Shown: positions 17,447-26,075 of the stretch, piece after piece | How positions within the stretch are numbered: position 1 is the first letter of the stretch | How the letters are laid out: the number at the start of each line of letters is the position of its first letter | Origin: Streptomyces sp. NBC_00370 | Lineage (GTDB): Bacteria; Actinomycetota; Actinomycetes; Streptomycetales; Streptomycetaceae | DNA length: 64,000 bases | Reading direction: 5' to 3' | Assembly (NCBI RefSeq): GCF_036084755.1 | Contig: NZ_CP107968.1 | Span: 4,371,501 to 4,435,500, forward strand | Position numbers and translations under genes: made by a program | Notes under the pieces: generated by a model | Told to the model about the DNA's origin: nothing | Database searches by the model: none | The model's input: only the letters and a program-made list of their open reading frames with translations

Positions 17447-18292
17447 TCAGAGGCGGGCGAGGATCCGCTCGATGACGACCGCGACACCGTCTTCGTTGTT
17501 GGTGGCGGTACGGCCGGAAGCGGCGGCCAGGACGTCGGGATGCGCGTTGCCCATCGCGAACGACGTACCGGCCCAGGTCAGCATCTCCAGGTCGTTGGGC
17601 ATGTCGCCGAAGGCGACGACCTCGTCCGACGAGATACCGCGCTCGGCGCAGCAGAGGGCGAGGGTGCTCGCCTTGCTCACCCCGAGATCGCTGATCTCCA
17701 GCAGCGCGCTGGGGCTGGAGCGGGTGAAGGAGGCGCGGTCGCTCGCGGCTGTACGGGCCAGCGTGAGGAAGCCGTCGGGAGTGAGCGTGGGGTGGTAGGC
17801 GAGCAGCTTGACGACGGGCGCGCAGGAACCTTTCTCCTCCTCGTGCAGCAGCTTCTCGGCGGCGGCGACAGTGGCGCCGGGGTCCTGGTGGAAGGGCGGG
17901 TACTCGGGCTCGTAGTGGATGCCGGTCGTCAGTTCCACGGCGAAGGACGTGCCGGGAGCGGCGTCGCGCAGGATCCGTACGACGTCGAGCGCGGTCGGGC
18001 GCGGCAGCGGCCGGACCTCGACCGGTTCGCCGCCCGCGTGCAGGTCGGCGACGACGGCGCCGTTCGCGCAGATCGCGAGGCCGTGGCCGTGCACATGCGC
18101 GCTGACGACGTCCATCCAGCGGGCGGGCCGGCCGGTGACGAAGAAGACCGCGATGCCGGCCTTCTCGGCGGCGGCCAGGGCGTCGACCGTACGGGCGGAG
18201 ACGGTCTTGTCGTCGCGCAGCAGGGTGCCGTCCAGATCCGTGGCGATCAGCCGGGGGCGGGCGGGGAGCGGGGAGTCGTCAGCGGAGGTCAC
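17447..18292 (-). CDS. HAD-superfamily Cof-type phosphatase
   Basis: A 281-residue hydrolase of the Cof/YidA class (HAD type IIB). Motif I is LIATDLDGTLLRDD and motif II is FFVTGRPARW. A Lys appears in the C2-cap/motif III region (DLGVSKASTL), and motif IV is VVAFGDMPNDLEML. These supply the Asp nucleophile and Mg ligands for phosphate-ester hydrolysis, typically of sugar or flavin phosphates. The start is uncertain: GTG 18292 is chosen because homology starts just after it, but the frame extends to 18352. A paralogue with the same motifs lies at 33207-34025. Confidence 0.87.
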   Translation of the reverse strand: MTSADDSPLPARPRLIATDLDGTLLRDDKTVSARTVDALAAAEKAGIAVFFVTGRPARWMDVVSAHVHGHGLAICANGAVVADLHAGGEPVEVRPLPRPTALDVVRILRDAAPGTSFAVELTTGIHYEPEYPPFHQDPGATVAAAEKLLHEEEKGSCAPVVKLLAYHPTLTPDGFLTLARTAASDRASFTRSSPSALLEISDLGVSKASTLALCCAERGISSDEVVAFGDMPNDLEMLTWAGTSFAMGNAHPDVLAAASGRTATNNEDGVAVVIERILARL

Positions 18293-18574
18293 ATCCCCAT
18301 TCTCACGTACGGAGCCGCACGGGCGTGCGCAGGGGCGCACATCTGAGAGCACGCGCCGTGGGGGCGTGGGGGACGCGCGCGGCCCGGCCGCTTTCGCGCG
18401 GTCGTCCCGTTGCTGTCCCGTCGCCGTCGCACCCTGGTCGCACCGTCGTCGCGCCCGAAAAATTTCCGGCCGGAATGTCAGTCCCGGGCCTTACGCTGTG
18501 TCTCACTTCACGATCGGTGAGGGGGGAACCTCGCGGTCGTCAATTCCGTATGCGAGCACGCGAGGTGCTGCCCC

Positions 18575-20443
18575 ATGACGTCTTCCACCAGGGCCGGGAC
18601 CACTGATCCCGCCGTCAACACCTTCCAGGTCGATCTGCGCGGGCTCGTGGATCTGCTCTCCCACCATCTCTACTCCAGCCCGCGTGTCTACGTCCGCGAA
18701 CTCCTGCAGAACGCGGTCGACGCGGTCACGGCCCGCCGTGCCCACGACCCGGTGGCCGTCATCCGAATCCGGCTGTCGACGGCCGGCGGCCAGGTGTCCA
18801 TCGAGGACACCGGCATCGGTCTGACGGCCGACGAGGTGCACACCCTGCTCGCCACGATCGGCCGCAGTTCCAAGCGCGGCGACGCGCAGGGCCTGGAGAA
18901 CGCGCGCAGGGAATTCCTCGGCCAGTTCGGCATCGGCCTGCTCGCCTGCTTCGTCGTCGCCCGGCAGATCCGGGTCGTCACGCGCTCCGCCCGCACCCCC
19001 GAAGCCCCGCCCGTGGAGTGGCTGGCCACCGACGACGGCTCGTACACCGTGCGGACCCTGCCCGACGAGGCCAGGCCGGAGCCCGGCACCACGGTCTTCC
19101 TCGAACCGAGGCCCGGCGCCGAGGAGTGGACCGAGCCCGGACGCGTCGAGGAGCTCGCCCGCGACTTCGGCTCCCTCCTGCCGTACGACATCACGTTCAG
19201 CGCAGGTGACGGCATCGAGCGCACCCTCACCGACCGGCCCGCCGTCTGGGACCGCGAACACCCCACCCCCGGCGCGCGCCGCGTCGCGCTCGCCGGGCAC
19301 TGCGCCCGGGTCTTCGGCTTCACACCGCTCGACACCATCGACCTGGACCTGCCGGTGGCCGGGGTGCGCGGCGTCGCGTACGTCCTGCCCGAGCCGACCA
19401 GCCCCGCGCACCGCGCCGGGCACCGCGTCTACCTCAAGGGCATGCTGCTCACCGACCACGCGGACAACCTCCTCCCCGACTGGGCGTTCTTCGTGCGCGC
19501 CGTCCTCGACACGGACACCCTGCGCCCCACCGCATCCCGCGAGAATCTGTACGACGACGAGACGCTCGCCGCCGTACGCGACGCGCTCGGCGCCCGCGTG
19601 CGCGACTGGCTCACCGAACTCGCCGCGGGCGAACCCGAGCGGCTCGCCGCCTTCCTGAGCGTGCATCACCTCGGGGTGAAGTCCCTCGCCCGGCACGACG
19701 CGGAGCTGCTCGACCTGATGCTGCCCTGGCTGCCGTTCGAGACCAGTGACGGACAGGTCAGCCTCGAAGAGTTCGCAGCCGCCCACGACGACATCCACTT
19801 CACCCGCACCGTCGAGGAGTTCCGGCAGATCGCGCCGATAGCCGCAGCGCACGGCCTGGGCGTGATCAACGCCGGGTACACGTACGACGCCGATCTGCTG
19901 GCCCTGCTGCCGGCCGTCCGGCCCGGTATCAAGGTCACGGAGCTGGACGCCGGTGCTGTGACCGACCGGCTCGACCCGGTGGACACCGGCGCCGAACTGG
20001 CCCTGGCGGGCTTCCTCGCCACCGCGCGGACCCGCCTCGACGCGCTCGGCTGCGATGTCGCGCTGCGCGCCTTCCAGCCCGTCTCCGTACCCGCGCTCTT
20101 CCTCGACGACCGGCAGGCCAGGCACGAACGGGACAGGGCGACCGCGCAGGACGGCGCCGACTCGCTGTGGAGCGACATCCTCGGCTCGCTGCGCGGCTCG
20201 GCGCCGCGCGCCCGGCTCGTCCTCAACCACAACAACCCGCTGATCCGCCGGATATCGGCGCTCCCCGACGCCGAGCTGACCGGCACGGCCGTCGAGTCGC
20301 TGTACGGCCAGGCGCTGCTGATGTCCCAGCGGCCGCTGCGCCCCGCCGACACGACCCTGCTCAACCGCGCGTTCCTCGGACTCCTGGAATGGGCGACCCA
20401 CTCCGCAGCGCAGCAGGCCGACCCGGAGGATGACCAGAAGTGA
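18575..20443 (+). CDS. Divergent HSP90-family ATPase
   Basis: A 622-residue HSP90/HtpG-like protein. The GHKL ATPase motifs are intact: VRELLQNAVDAVTA (about residue 41, with catalytic Glu and Asn/Asp), IEDTGIGLT, and the lid-region GQFGIGLLACF. The middle domain keeps HRVYLKGMLLTDHADNLLPDWAFFVRAVLDT and TASRENLYDD, matching the SRE region of HtpG that contributes the catalytic arginine. The C-terminal third is poorly conserved. It is the first gene of a pair, overlapping the TPR gene by GTGA. I see no CIRCE or HAIR heat-shock operator upstream. Probably a specialised chaperone rather than the housekeeping HtpG; the client is unknown. Confidence 0.88.
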   Translation: MTSSTRAGTTDPAVNTFQVDLRGLVDLLSHHLYSSPRVYVRELLQNAVDAVTARRAHDPVAVIRIRLSTAGGQVSIEDTGIGLTADEVHTLLATIGRSSKRGDAQGLENARREFLGQFGIGLLACFVVARQIRVVTRSARTPEAPPVEWLATDDGSYTVRTLPDEARPEPGTTVFLEPRPGAEEWTEPGRVEELARDFGSLLPYDITFSAGDGIERTLTDRPAVWDREHPTPGARRVALAGHCARVFGFTPLDTIDLDLPVAGVRGVAYVLPEPTSPAHRAGHRVYLKGMLLTDHADNLLPDWAFFVRAVLDTDTLRPTASRENLYDDETLAAVRDALGARVRDWLTELAAGEPERLAAFLSVHHLGVKSLARHDAELLDLMLPWLPFETSDGQVSLEEFAAAHDDIHFTRTVEEFRQIAPIAAAHGLGVINAGYTYDADLLALLPAVRPGIKVTELDAGAVTDRLDPVDTGAELALAGFLATARTRLDALGCDVALRAFQPVSVPALFLDDRQARHERDRATAQDGADSLWSDILGSLRGSAPRARLVLNHNNPLIRRISALPDAELTGTAVESLYGQALLMSQRPLRPADTTLLNRAFLGLLEWATHSAAQQADPEDDQK

Positions 20444-23427
20444 CGACGCTGACGCCCGCCGAGATCCAGCGGGGCCTCTTCGAGAACGACAACGCGCCCA
20501 ACGGCGCCGCACGCAACGCCCGCGCGGAGGAACTGTCCGCCGCAGCCGAGCGGACCGGTGACCGCGCGCTGCTGCGCAGGTCCCTCAGCTCCCTCATCGA
20601 CGCGTACGAGTACAGCTCGGAGCGTACGAAGATGCTGGTGCCCTTCGCGCGGCTCCTCCAGGAGTACGACACTGACGCGGCGGCCTTCGACGGCTACGAG
20701 ACGCACCGGCTGTTCTGGCACTTCAAGTGGGTGACCAGCAACGTCGTGTCGTCCCCCGACATCCCGCTCGACGTGGTCGAGCGCTGGCTCGCCGACATGG
20801 AGCGCCGCTACCGGGTCGCCGGATTCAGCGCGCGCGCCGTGCGCAAGGCGGAGTTCTACCTGGCCGACACGGTCGGCGACGCGGCGCGGGCCGACCGCGC
20901 CATCGCGGGCTGGGCCGACACCGAGCGTGACCGGATGAGCGACTGTCTGGCCTGCGAGATCAACACCCAGGGCGGCTACTGGTCCCGCAAGGGCGAGGAC
21001 GCCAAGGCGATCGAGGTCTGGCAGCCGGTGCTGTCCGGCAACGACACCTGCCTGGAGGAGCCCCACCGGGTGCTGGCCCACTCGCTGTTGCCGCTGATGC
21101 GCCTCGGCCGGCCCGCGGACGCCCGCTCCCACCATCTGCGCGGCTACCGGATGGCCCGGGGCAACGAATCGCTGCTGCGTGAGATCGGTGAGCACATCGA
21201 GTTCTGCGCGCTGACCGGCAACGAGTCCCGGGGTCTGGAGATCCTTTCCGAGCACACCGCGCACCTCGGCCCGCTCACCGACCTTGAATCGCAGCTGGAG
21301 TTCAACGGCGGAATCCTCGTCCTGCTGCGCCGCCTCACCGACCTCGGCCACGGCGACCGGCCGGCCGTGCCCTACCGGGGCACCGCCCGTACGGTGAGCG
21401 AGCTGTACGACCAGCTGTACGCGGACGCCACGGCGATCGTCGACCGGTTCGACGCCCGTAACGGCACGGCGCATATGTCGAGCAGGCTCACCGAGCGCCT
21501 GGCCCGGCAGCCGCTGGTCGACTTCCTGCCGCTGGGGGTGCGCAGCCCGGTGCTGGCCGCACCCGCCCGTACCGCCGCCGACGCCGGCCGGGGCCGCGAC
21601 ACCGCGACAGGGGCGGATACCGATACGGACGACATCGCCGAACTCGCCTCACGGGCCCGGTCCTTGCGGGAGCAGGGCCATCCCGGTGCGGACGCCCAGT
21701 GGGAGCGGGTCGCCGCCCGGCTGGAAGCAGCGGGCCAGACTCCCGATCCGATGCTCGCCGCCGATCTGCTGGAACACCGCGCGCTGCGCGCCGCCCGCGC
21801 CGGGGCGCAGGACGCCCGCGAGCTGTTCGCCGAGAGCCTGGCCGCACACCGGGCGATCGGGCAGGACGGCCGCGCCGCCCTCGCCGAGCTGCGGCTCGCC
21901 ACGGCCGCGGCGCAGTCCGGCGCCGAGGCCGCCGAGATACGGGAGCTGCTGGCGACGGCGCTCGGCTCGGCCGAGGCCCTGGCCGACACCGACCCGAGCC
22001 GGGCACGCCGGGTGGCGGCGGCCGAGATCAACGGCATCCGTATAGAGGCATTCCTCCGGGCCGGGGAAGCGGACCATGACCACGACGGCGTGGACGGCCG
22101 ACTGGAGCGGGAGCTGACCGCGTTCGTCGCGGCCAGGGAGTCGGCCGAGGGGCTGGGACACCTCGTCGCCGAGGCCGAATTGATGCTGGCCGAGTTCGCG
22201 CTGCGGAGCGGGGACGAGGAGCGCGCGGAGTCGCTGTTCGGCTCGGCGGCCGAGCGGAACATCGCGGCGGGCCAGCCCTGGGAGGCGGCGCAGCCGCTCG
22301 CCCGGCGCGCGGGGCTGCTGTTCGCCCGCGGCGGCGTGGAGGAGGCCGAGGCCGCAGCCCGCGCTGCCGTCGAGCAGAGCACGGAGCTGACCGACCCGGA
22401 GGAGCAGGCGATCGTCCGGCTCACGCTCGCCGACATCCTGGTGCGCCGGGGCGGCCGACAGGCGGAGGCGGCCGATCACGCGCTGGACGCGGCGCACTGG
22501 TTCGACCAGGCGGGCCTCGGCGCCGCCGGCGGGGCCCAGGCCCGGCTGGTGCTGGCCAAGGCGTACGCGGCGGCTGAACGTACGGCCGAGGCGGCGGAAG
22601 TCCTCCAGTCCGCGCTGCCGGACCTGCTGGGCCACGGCGAGTACCGCGGGGTCCACGCCCGCGAGACGCTGGGCGACCTGCTGGGACAGCTGCGGGACGC
22701 ACGCGGTGCGGCGGAGCAGTACCTCCTCGCCGCTGACACCGCCAAGGGCTGGGACGACCCGGCCCCGCAGGCCCACTTCGCCCAGCTCGCGGCCGAGTCA
22801 CTGTCGAGGGCGGGCCTGCCGGACGAGGCGCGGTCGGCGTACCGCAGAGCCCTGCAGCTGTGGCGCGAGTCGGGCGACAACCCCGTGGCCGAGGTACGGA
22901 TCCTGCGCTCACTCGCCTGGCTGGCCGGATACCGGAACGAGGAGGACTTCGACGCCGCACGCGACCTGATGCACCAGGCCCTGGCCGTACTGGACGGCGC
23001 GGACGACGACCAGTCGCGCTACGAACGCGGCCAGACCTGGCACCAACTCGCCAACCTGACCATGTCCCGGATCCCCGACGACGAGTACGACGACTTCGAC
23101 GACGACGATGACGACGACGACGATGACGACGACGAGCAGGACAAGCCGGAACCGGCCCCGGACGCGGTGGACGAGAAGGCCGTACGGCTGGAGGCGATAC
23201 GCCTCTGGGAACAGGCCGCCGACGCCTACGCGACGCTGGGCCTCGACGCCCTGGAAGAGCGAGCGAGATGCCTGACGGGCGCCGCCTGGTCCGAACACGC
23301 CATGGGCCGGGCCGACGAAGCCACCACGCGCCTCACCACCCTGGCCGCCGAACTCCGCACTCAGGACGACACCCGGGCCCGCCGAACGGTCTCGCAACTG
23401 GAAGACACCCTGCGCCACCTGGCCTGA
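20440..23427 (+). CDS. Large tetratricopeptide-repeat protein partnered with HSP90
   Basis: A 995-residue, almost entirely helical protein with many degenerate TPR units (recognisable A-x-Y/L...A helices, e.g. AAEQYLLAADTAKGWDD, EARSAYRRALQLWRESGD). Starting at about residue 880 is an acidic run of mostly Asp for about 20 residues, followed by a short TPR-like tail. GTG 20440 overlaps the HSP90 stop as GTGA, so translation is coupled. No catalytic motif, signal peptide or membrane segment is visible. In eukaryotes TPR proteins are standard HSP90 co-chaperones, so this may be a bacterial analogue acting on the upstream ATPase. That function is inference from context. Confidence 0.85.
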   Translation: MTTLTPAEIQRGLFENDNAPNGAARNARAEELSAAAERTGDRALLRRSLSSLIDAYEYSSERTKMLVPFARLLQEYDTDAAAFDGYETHRLFWHFKWVTSNVVSSPDIPLDVVERWLADMERRYRVAGFSARAVRKAEFYLADTVGDAARADRAIAGWADTERDRMSDCLACEINTQGGYWSRKGEDAKAIEVWQPVLSGNDTCLEEPHRVLAHSLLPLMRLGRPADARSHHLRGYRMARGNESLLREIGEHIEFCALTGNESRGLEILSEHTAHLGPLTDLESQLEFNGGILVLLRRLTDLGHGDRPAVPYRGTARTVSELYDQLYADATAIVDRFDARNGTAHMSSRLTERLARQPLVDFLPLGVRSPVLAAPARTAADAGRGRDTATGADTDTDDIAELASRARSLREQGHPGADAQWERVAARLEAAGQTPDPMLAADLLEHRALRAARAGAQDARELFAESLAAHRAIGQDGRAALAELRLATAAAQSGAEAAEIRELLATALGSAEALADTDPSRARRVAAAEINGIRIEAFLRAGEADHDHDGVDGRLERELTAFVAARESAEGLGHLVAEAELMLAEFALRSGDEERAESLFGSAAERNIAAGQPWEAAQPLARRAGLLFARGGVEEAEAAARAAVEQSTELTDPEEQAIVRLTLADILVRRGGRQAEAADHALDAAHWFDQAGLGAAGGAQARLVLAKAYAAAERTAEAAEVLQSALPDLLGHGEYRGVHARETLGDLLGQLRDARGAAEQYLLAADTAKGWDDPAPQAHFAQLAAESLSRAGLPDEARSAYRRALQLWRESGDNPVAEVRILRSLAWLAGYRNEEDFDAARDLMHQALAVLDGADDDQSRYERGQTWHQLANLTMSRIPDDEYDDFDDDDDDDDDDDDEQDKPEPAPDAVDEKAVRLEAIRLWEQAADAYATLGLDALEERARCLTGAAWSEHAMGRADEATTRLTTLAAELRTQDDTRARRTVSQLEDTLRHLA

Positions 23428-23446
23428 CACCCGACTGCGTGGTGCC

Positions 23447-23476
23447 CCGTGGTGCCCCCGCCCCGGGGCACCACGG
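23447..23476. terminator. Bidirectional terminator after the HSP90-TPR pair
   Basis: Perfect 12-bp inverted repeat CCGTGGTGCCCC / GGGGCACCACGG with a 6-nt loop, placed in the 57-bp gap between two convergent genes. Confidence 0.75.
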
Positions 23477-23484
23477 AGCCCGGG

Positions 23485-24387
23485 TCAGCCGAGCTGCGCG
23501 ACGGCCTCGTTGGCGATCGCCTCGAAGACGGCTTGGTCCGCGGCGAAGTCGGAGTCGGGGATCGGCCAGTGGACCGCGATCTCGGTGATCCCGAGATCGC
23601 GGTGGTGCCCGGCGAAGTCCACGAAGGCGTCGACCGACTCCAGCGGTCGGTTGCGGTCCGGGGTGAAGCCGTGGAGCAGAATCTTGTCCAGCTCGGCGGG
23701 GTCACGTCCGATCTCCGCGCACGCGGAGCCGAGCCGGTCGATCTGGTCGCGCAGCGCGGCCCGGGACTGCTCGGGCGTGCCCTCCTCGAAGAGCTTCGGG
23801 TCGCCCGTGGTGACCCACCCCTGCCCGTACCGCGCGGCCAGCTTGAGCCCGCGCGGGCCGGTCGCCGCGACGGCGAAGGGGAGCCGGGGCCGCTGCACAC
23901 AGCCGGGGATGTTCCGCGCCTCGACCGCCGAGTAGAAGTCCCCCTCCTGCGTCACCGCGCCCTCGGTGAGCAGCCGGTCGAGCAGCGGCACGAACTCGCC
24001 GAAGCGGTCGGCCCGTTCGCGCGGCGTCCACGGCTCCTGCCCCAGCGCCGTCGCGTCGAAGCCGTTGCCGCCCGCGCCGATGCCGAGGGTGATCCGGCCG
24101 CCCGCGATGTCGTCGAGCGACATCAGCTCCTTGGCGAGCGTCACGGGGTGACGGAAGTTCGGTGACGTGACGAGAGTGCCCAGCCGGAGGTGGTCGGTCG
24201 CTGTGGCGGCGGCGGTGAGCGTGGGCAGGGCCCCGAACCACGGGCCGTCACGGAAGGTGCGCCAGGAGAGGTGGTCGTAGGTGTACGCCGTGTGGAAACC
24301 GAGTTCCTCGGCGCGCTGCCACTTCGCCCGGCCTCCCTCGTGCCAGCGGTCGACGGGGAGGATCACGGTGCTCAGACGCAGACTCAT
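23485..24387 (-). CDS. LLM-class F420-dependent oxidoreductase
   Basis: A 300-residue luciferase-like TIM-barrel enzyme. Motifs: GFHTAYTYDHLSWR near the N-terminus, the HLRLGTLVTSPNFRHPVTLAKELMSLD barrel segment, and GRITLGIGAGGNGFDATALG, which is characteristic of F420/FMN-dependent members. Actinobacterial members mostly use F420H2. The substrate is unknown. It is convergent with the TPR gene and transcribed in the same direction as kptA, which ends 66 bp upstream. Confidence 0.88.
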   Translation of the reverse strand: MSLRLSTVILPVDRWHEGGRAKWQRAEELGFHTAYTYDHLSWRTFRDGPWFGALPTLTAAATATDHLRLGTLVTSPNFRHPVTLAKELMSLDDIAGGRITLGIGAGGNGFDATALGQEPWTPRERADRFGEFVPLLDRLLTEGAVTQEGDFYSAVEARNIPGCVQRPRLPFAVAATGPRGLKLAARYGQGWVTTGDPKLFEEGTPEQSRAALRDQIDRLGSACAEIGRDPAELDKILLHGFTPDRNRPLESVDAFVDFAGHHRDLGITEIAVHWPIPDSDFAADQAVFEAIANEAVAQLG

Positions 24388-24452
24388 GATCCGACCCTAC
24401 GTCCCGCCTCCCCCCGCACCGACCAGGCCGTACGCACCCGGCCGGTTGAGGG

Positions 24453-25010
24453 TCAGGCCGTCGGGAAGCGCAGGTAGCGCTGCGGTACGGCGTCGGTGAG
24501 CCAGACGCCGTTCGCGCTCACGTGGAAGGTGTGGCCGTCGGTGTGCATCGTGCCCGCGTCCACCGACAGGACGACGGGGCGGCCTCGGCGGGCGCCTACG
24601 CGGGTTGCTGTCTCGCGGTCGGCGGAGAGGTGGACGTGGTGGCGGTTCATCCGGCGCAGGCCTTCGGCGCGGATCGCGGCCAGGGCGTGCGGGGCCGTGC
24701 CGTGGTAGAGGTACGGCGGTGGTTCGACCGGGGGGAGGTCCAGGTCGACGGTCACCGAGTGGCCCTGGCTGGCGCGAATCCGCTCGCCCTCGATGGTGAA
24801 GCGCTGTTTGTCGTTGACGGCGACCACATGGTCGAGTTCGGCGCGGGTGATCGGGAAGTTGTGTGCGGCCGTCGCGCGGATCAGGTCGTCGACCGCCACC
24901 CAGCCGTGGGCGTCGAGGGTGAGGCCGATCCGTTCGGGCCGGTGGCGCAGGTGTTTCGAGAGGTACTTCGACACCTTCACGGTGCGCTGTTCGTCGGGTT
25001 TTCCTGTCAT
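24453..25010 (-). CDS. kptA: RNA 2'-phosphotransferase KptA (Tpt1)
   Basis: A 185-residue enzyme. KptA/Tpt1 transfers an internal 2'-phosphate from RNA to NAD+, giving ADP-ribose 1'',2''-cyclic phosphate. Family blocks are VSKYLSKHLRHRPERIGL, DKQRFTIEGERIRASQGHS and LYHGTAPHALAAIRAEGL. The HHVHLSADRETATRVG and VSANGVWLTDAVPQRYL segments follow. The R-H-R...H catalytic pattern is present. In fungi and plants it completes tRNA splicing; in bacteria the physiological RNA is unknown. The ATG at 25010 lacks a good Shine-Dalgarno. Upstream is a cluster of DnaA-box-like sequences. Confidence 0.93.
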   Translation of the reverse strand: MTGKPDEQRTVKVSKYLSKHLRHRPERIGLTLDAHGWVAVDDLIRATAAHNFPITRAELDHVVAVNDKQRFTIEGERIRASQGHSVTVDLDLPPVEPPPYLYHGTAPHALAAIRAEGLRRMNRHHVHLSADRETATRVGARRGRPVVLSVDAGTMHTDGHTFHVSANGVWLTDAVPQRYLRFPTA

Positions 25011-25063
25011 CAGTTCAGCGTGCCGGTGAACCTGGTGCTTCGCCAGCCGATTTCAAGTGTTCA

Positions 25064-25130
25064 TGATCCACAAGTTTGATCCACAGCCAACTTGGTTTAT
25101 CCACAGGCTATGTGACGCTGCTGTGGATAA
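25064..25130. promoter_or_regulatory. Cluster of four DnaA-box-like sequences
   Basis: In 67 bp: TGATCCACA at 25064-25072 and 25077-25085, TTATCCACA at 25097-25105, and TGTGGATAA (inverted TTATCCACA) at 25122-25130. They lie between kptA and the MerR-type gene, in a locally AT-richer stretch. The last two match the general bacterial DnaA box exactly; the first two have one deviation. Confidence 0.6.
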
Positions 25131-25142
25131 CAGCCTTATGAT

Positions 25143-26075
25143 TTAGTCCACTTGATCGATATGTCTTGTTTGTCGGTCTGTTGAGGTCAGCGCGTCCAAC
25201 GCCCTGGCCTGGACTTCCCGTTCCGTGGCCGCAGCGACGAACGCCGCCACGTTCTCCAGGCCAACCAGTGCCTCGACGGCCCGGATTGTCCCGGCGGGCA
25301 CCGCCACCGAGCGTTCCTCGACGTCCGTCGGCAGGGGGAGCCCGGCCGACAGGTGCTGTTCCAGCTGGCGGGTGGCGAACAGGCGCATCGCGCGGGCCAG
25401 TTCGGCGTCGACCGACTGCTGGGCGAGCGGGCGGAGCCGGCGTACCAGCGCTGCGGCCTCGGCCGCTTCCGCGTCCGTCGGCGGGCGGTGGCCGAGGTAG
25501 CGGGCGAAGACATGCTCGCCGGTGAACTCCAGGAATCGGGCGGCGATATGTTCGACCTGGCCGCGAAGTTCCCGCAGATGGCCGGAGATCGCGGCCAGTG
25601 GGACGCCCGCCGCGTACAACTCCACTGCCACGGTCAGCTCCTGGGGGCTCGGCACCACGAAGGTGTCGTCACGGCCCGGGACACGTTCCAGCACGCCCAG
25701 CTCCAGCGCCTCTTCGACCGCCGCGTCGTCGCGCATCGCGCCGAACCGCTCGTCCAGCTCCGTACGGGAGATCCGGGCGGCCTCCTCGTCGGTCCACGGT
25801 CCGTGCACCTCGGCGACCAGGCCGAGCACCCCGCCGAGGCCGCGTCCCGCGTCCCACGCCTCCAGCAACTCCTTGATGGACGCCAGACTGTAGCCGCGCT
25901 CCAGCAGGTCGGCGATCTGCCGGAGCCTGGCCAGATGGGTCTCGCCGTACACATTGGCCCGGCCGCGCCGCTCGGGCGTCGGCAGCAGGCCGCGGTCCTG
26001 GTACGCGCGGATCGTCCGGACGGTGGCACCGCTCGCCTGGGCCAACGCCTCGATCCGGTACTCGGCGCCGCTCAC
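25143..26075 (-). CDS. MerR-family transcriptional regulator
   Basis: A 310-residue regulator. The winged helix-turn-helix at about 5-75 reads YRIEALAQASGATVRTIRAYQDRGLLP with ERRGRANVYGETHLARLRQIADLLERGYSL, a clear MerR domain with two wings. The long C-terminal part is helical and has no metal-binding Cys cluster, so this is not a metal sensor of the CueR type. GTG 26075 has GGAGGGGGAG just upstream and overlaps the stop of the preceding metal-dependent hydrolase gene (GTGA), so the two are translationally coupled. It probably controls this operon, possibly responding to a lipid or hydrophobic compound. That is inference. Confidence 0.88.
   Translation of the reverse strand: MSGAEYRIEALAQASGATVRTIRAYQDRGLLPTPERRGRANVYGETHLARLRQIADLLERGYSLASIKELLEAWDAGRGLGGVLGLVAEVHGPWTDEEAARISRTELDERFGAMRDDAAVEEALELGVLERVPGRDDTFVVPSPQELTVAVELYAAGVPLAAISGHLRELRGQVEHIAARFLEFTGEHVFARYLGHRPPTDAEAAEAAALVRRLRPLAQQSVDAELARAMRLFATRQLEQHLSAGLPLPTDVEERSVAVPAGTIRAVEALVGLENVAAFVAAATEREVQARALDALTSTDRQTRHIDQVD

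Noticed and set aside
18293..18574. CIRCE or HAIR heat-shock operator before the HSP90 gene
   Set aside because: Neither TTAGCACTC-N9-GAGTGCTAA nor CTTGAGT-N7-ACTCAAG is present in this gap.
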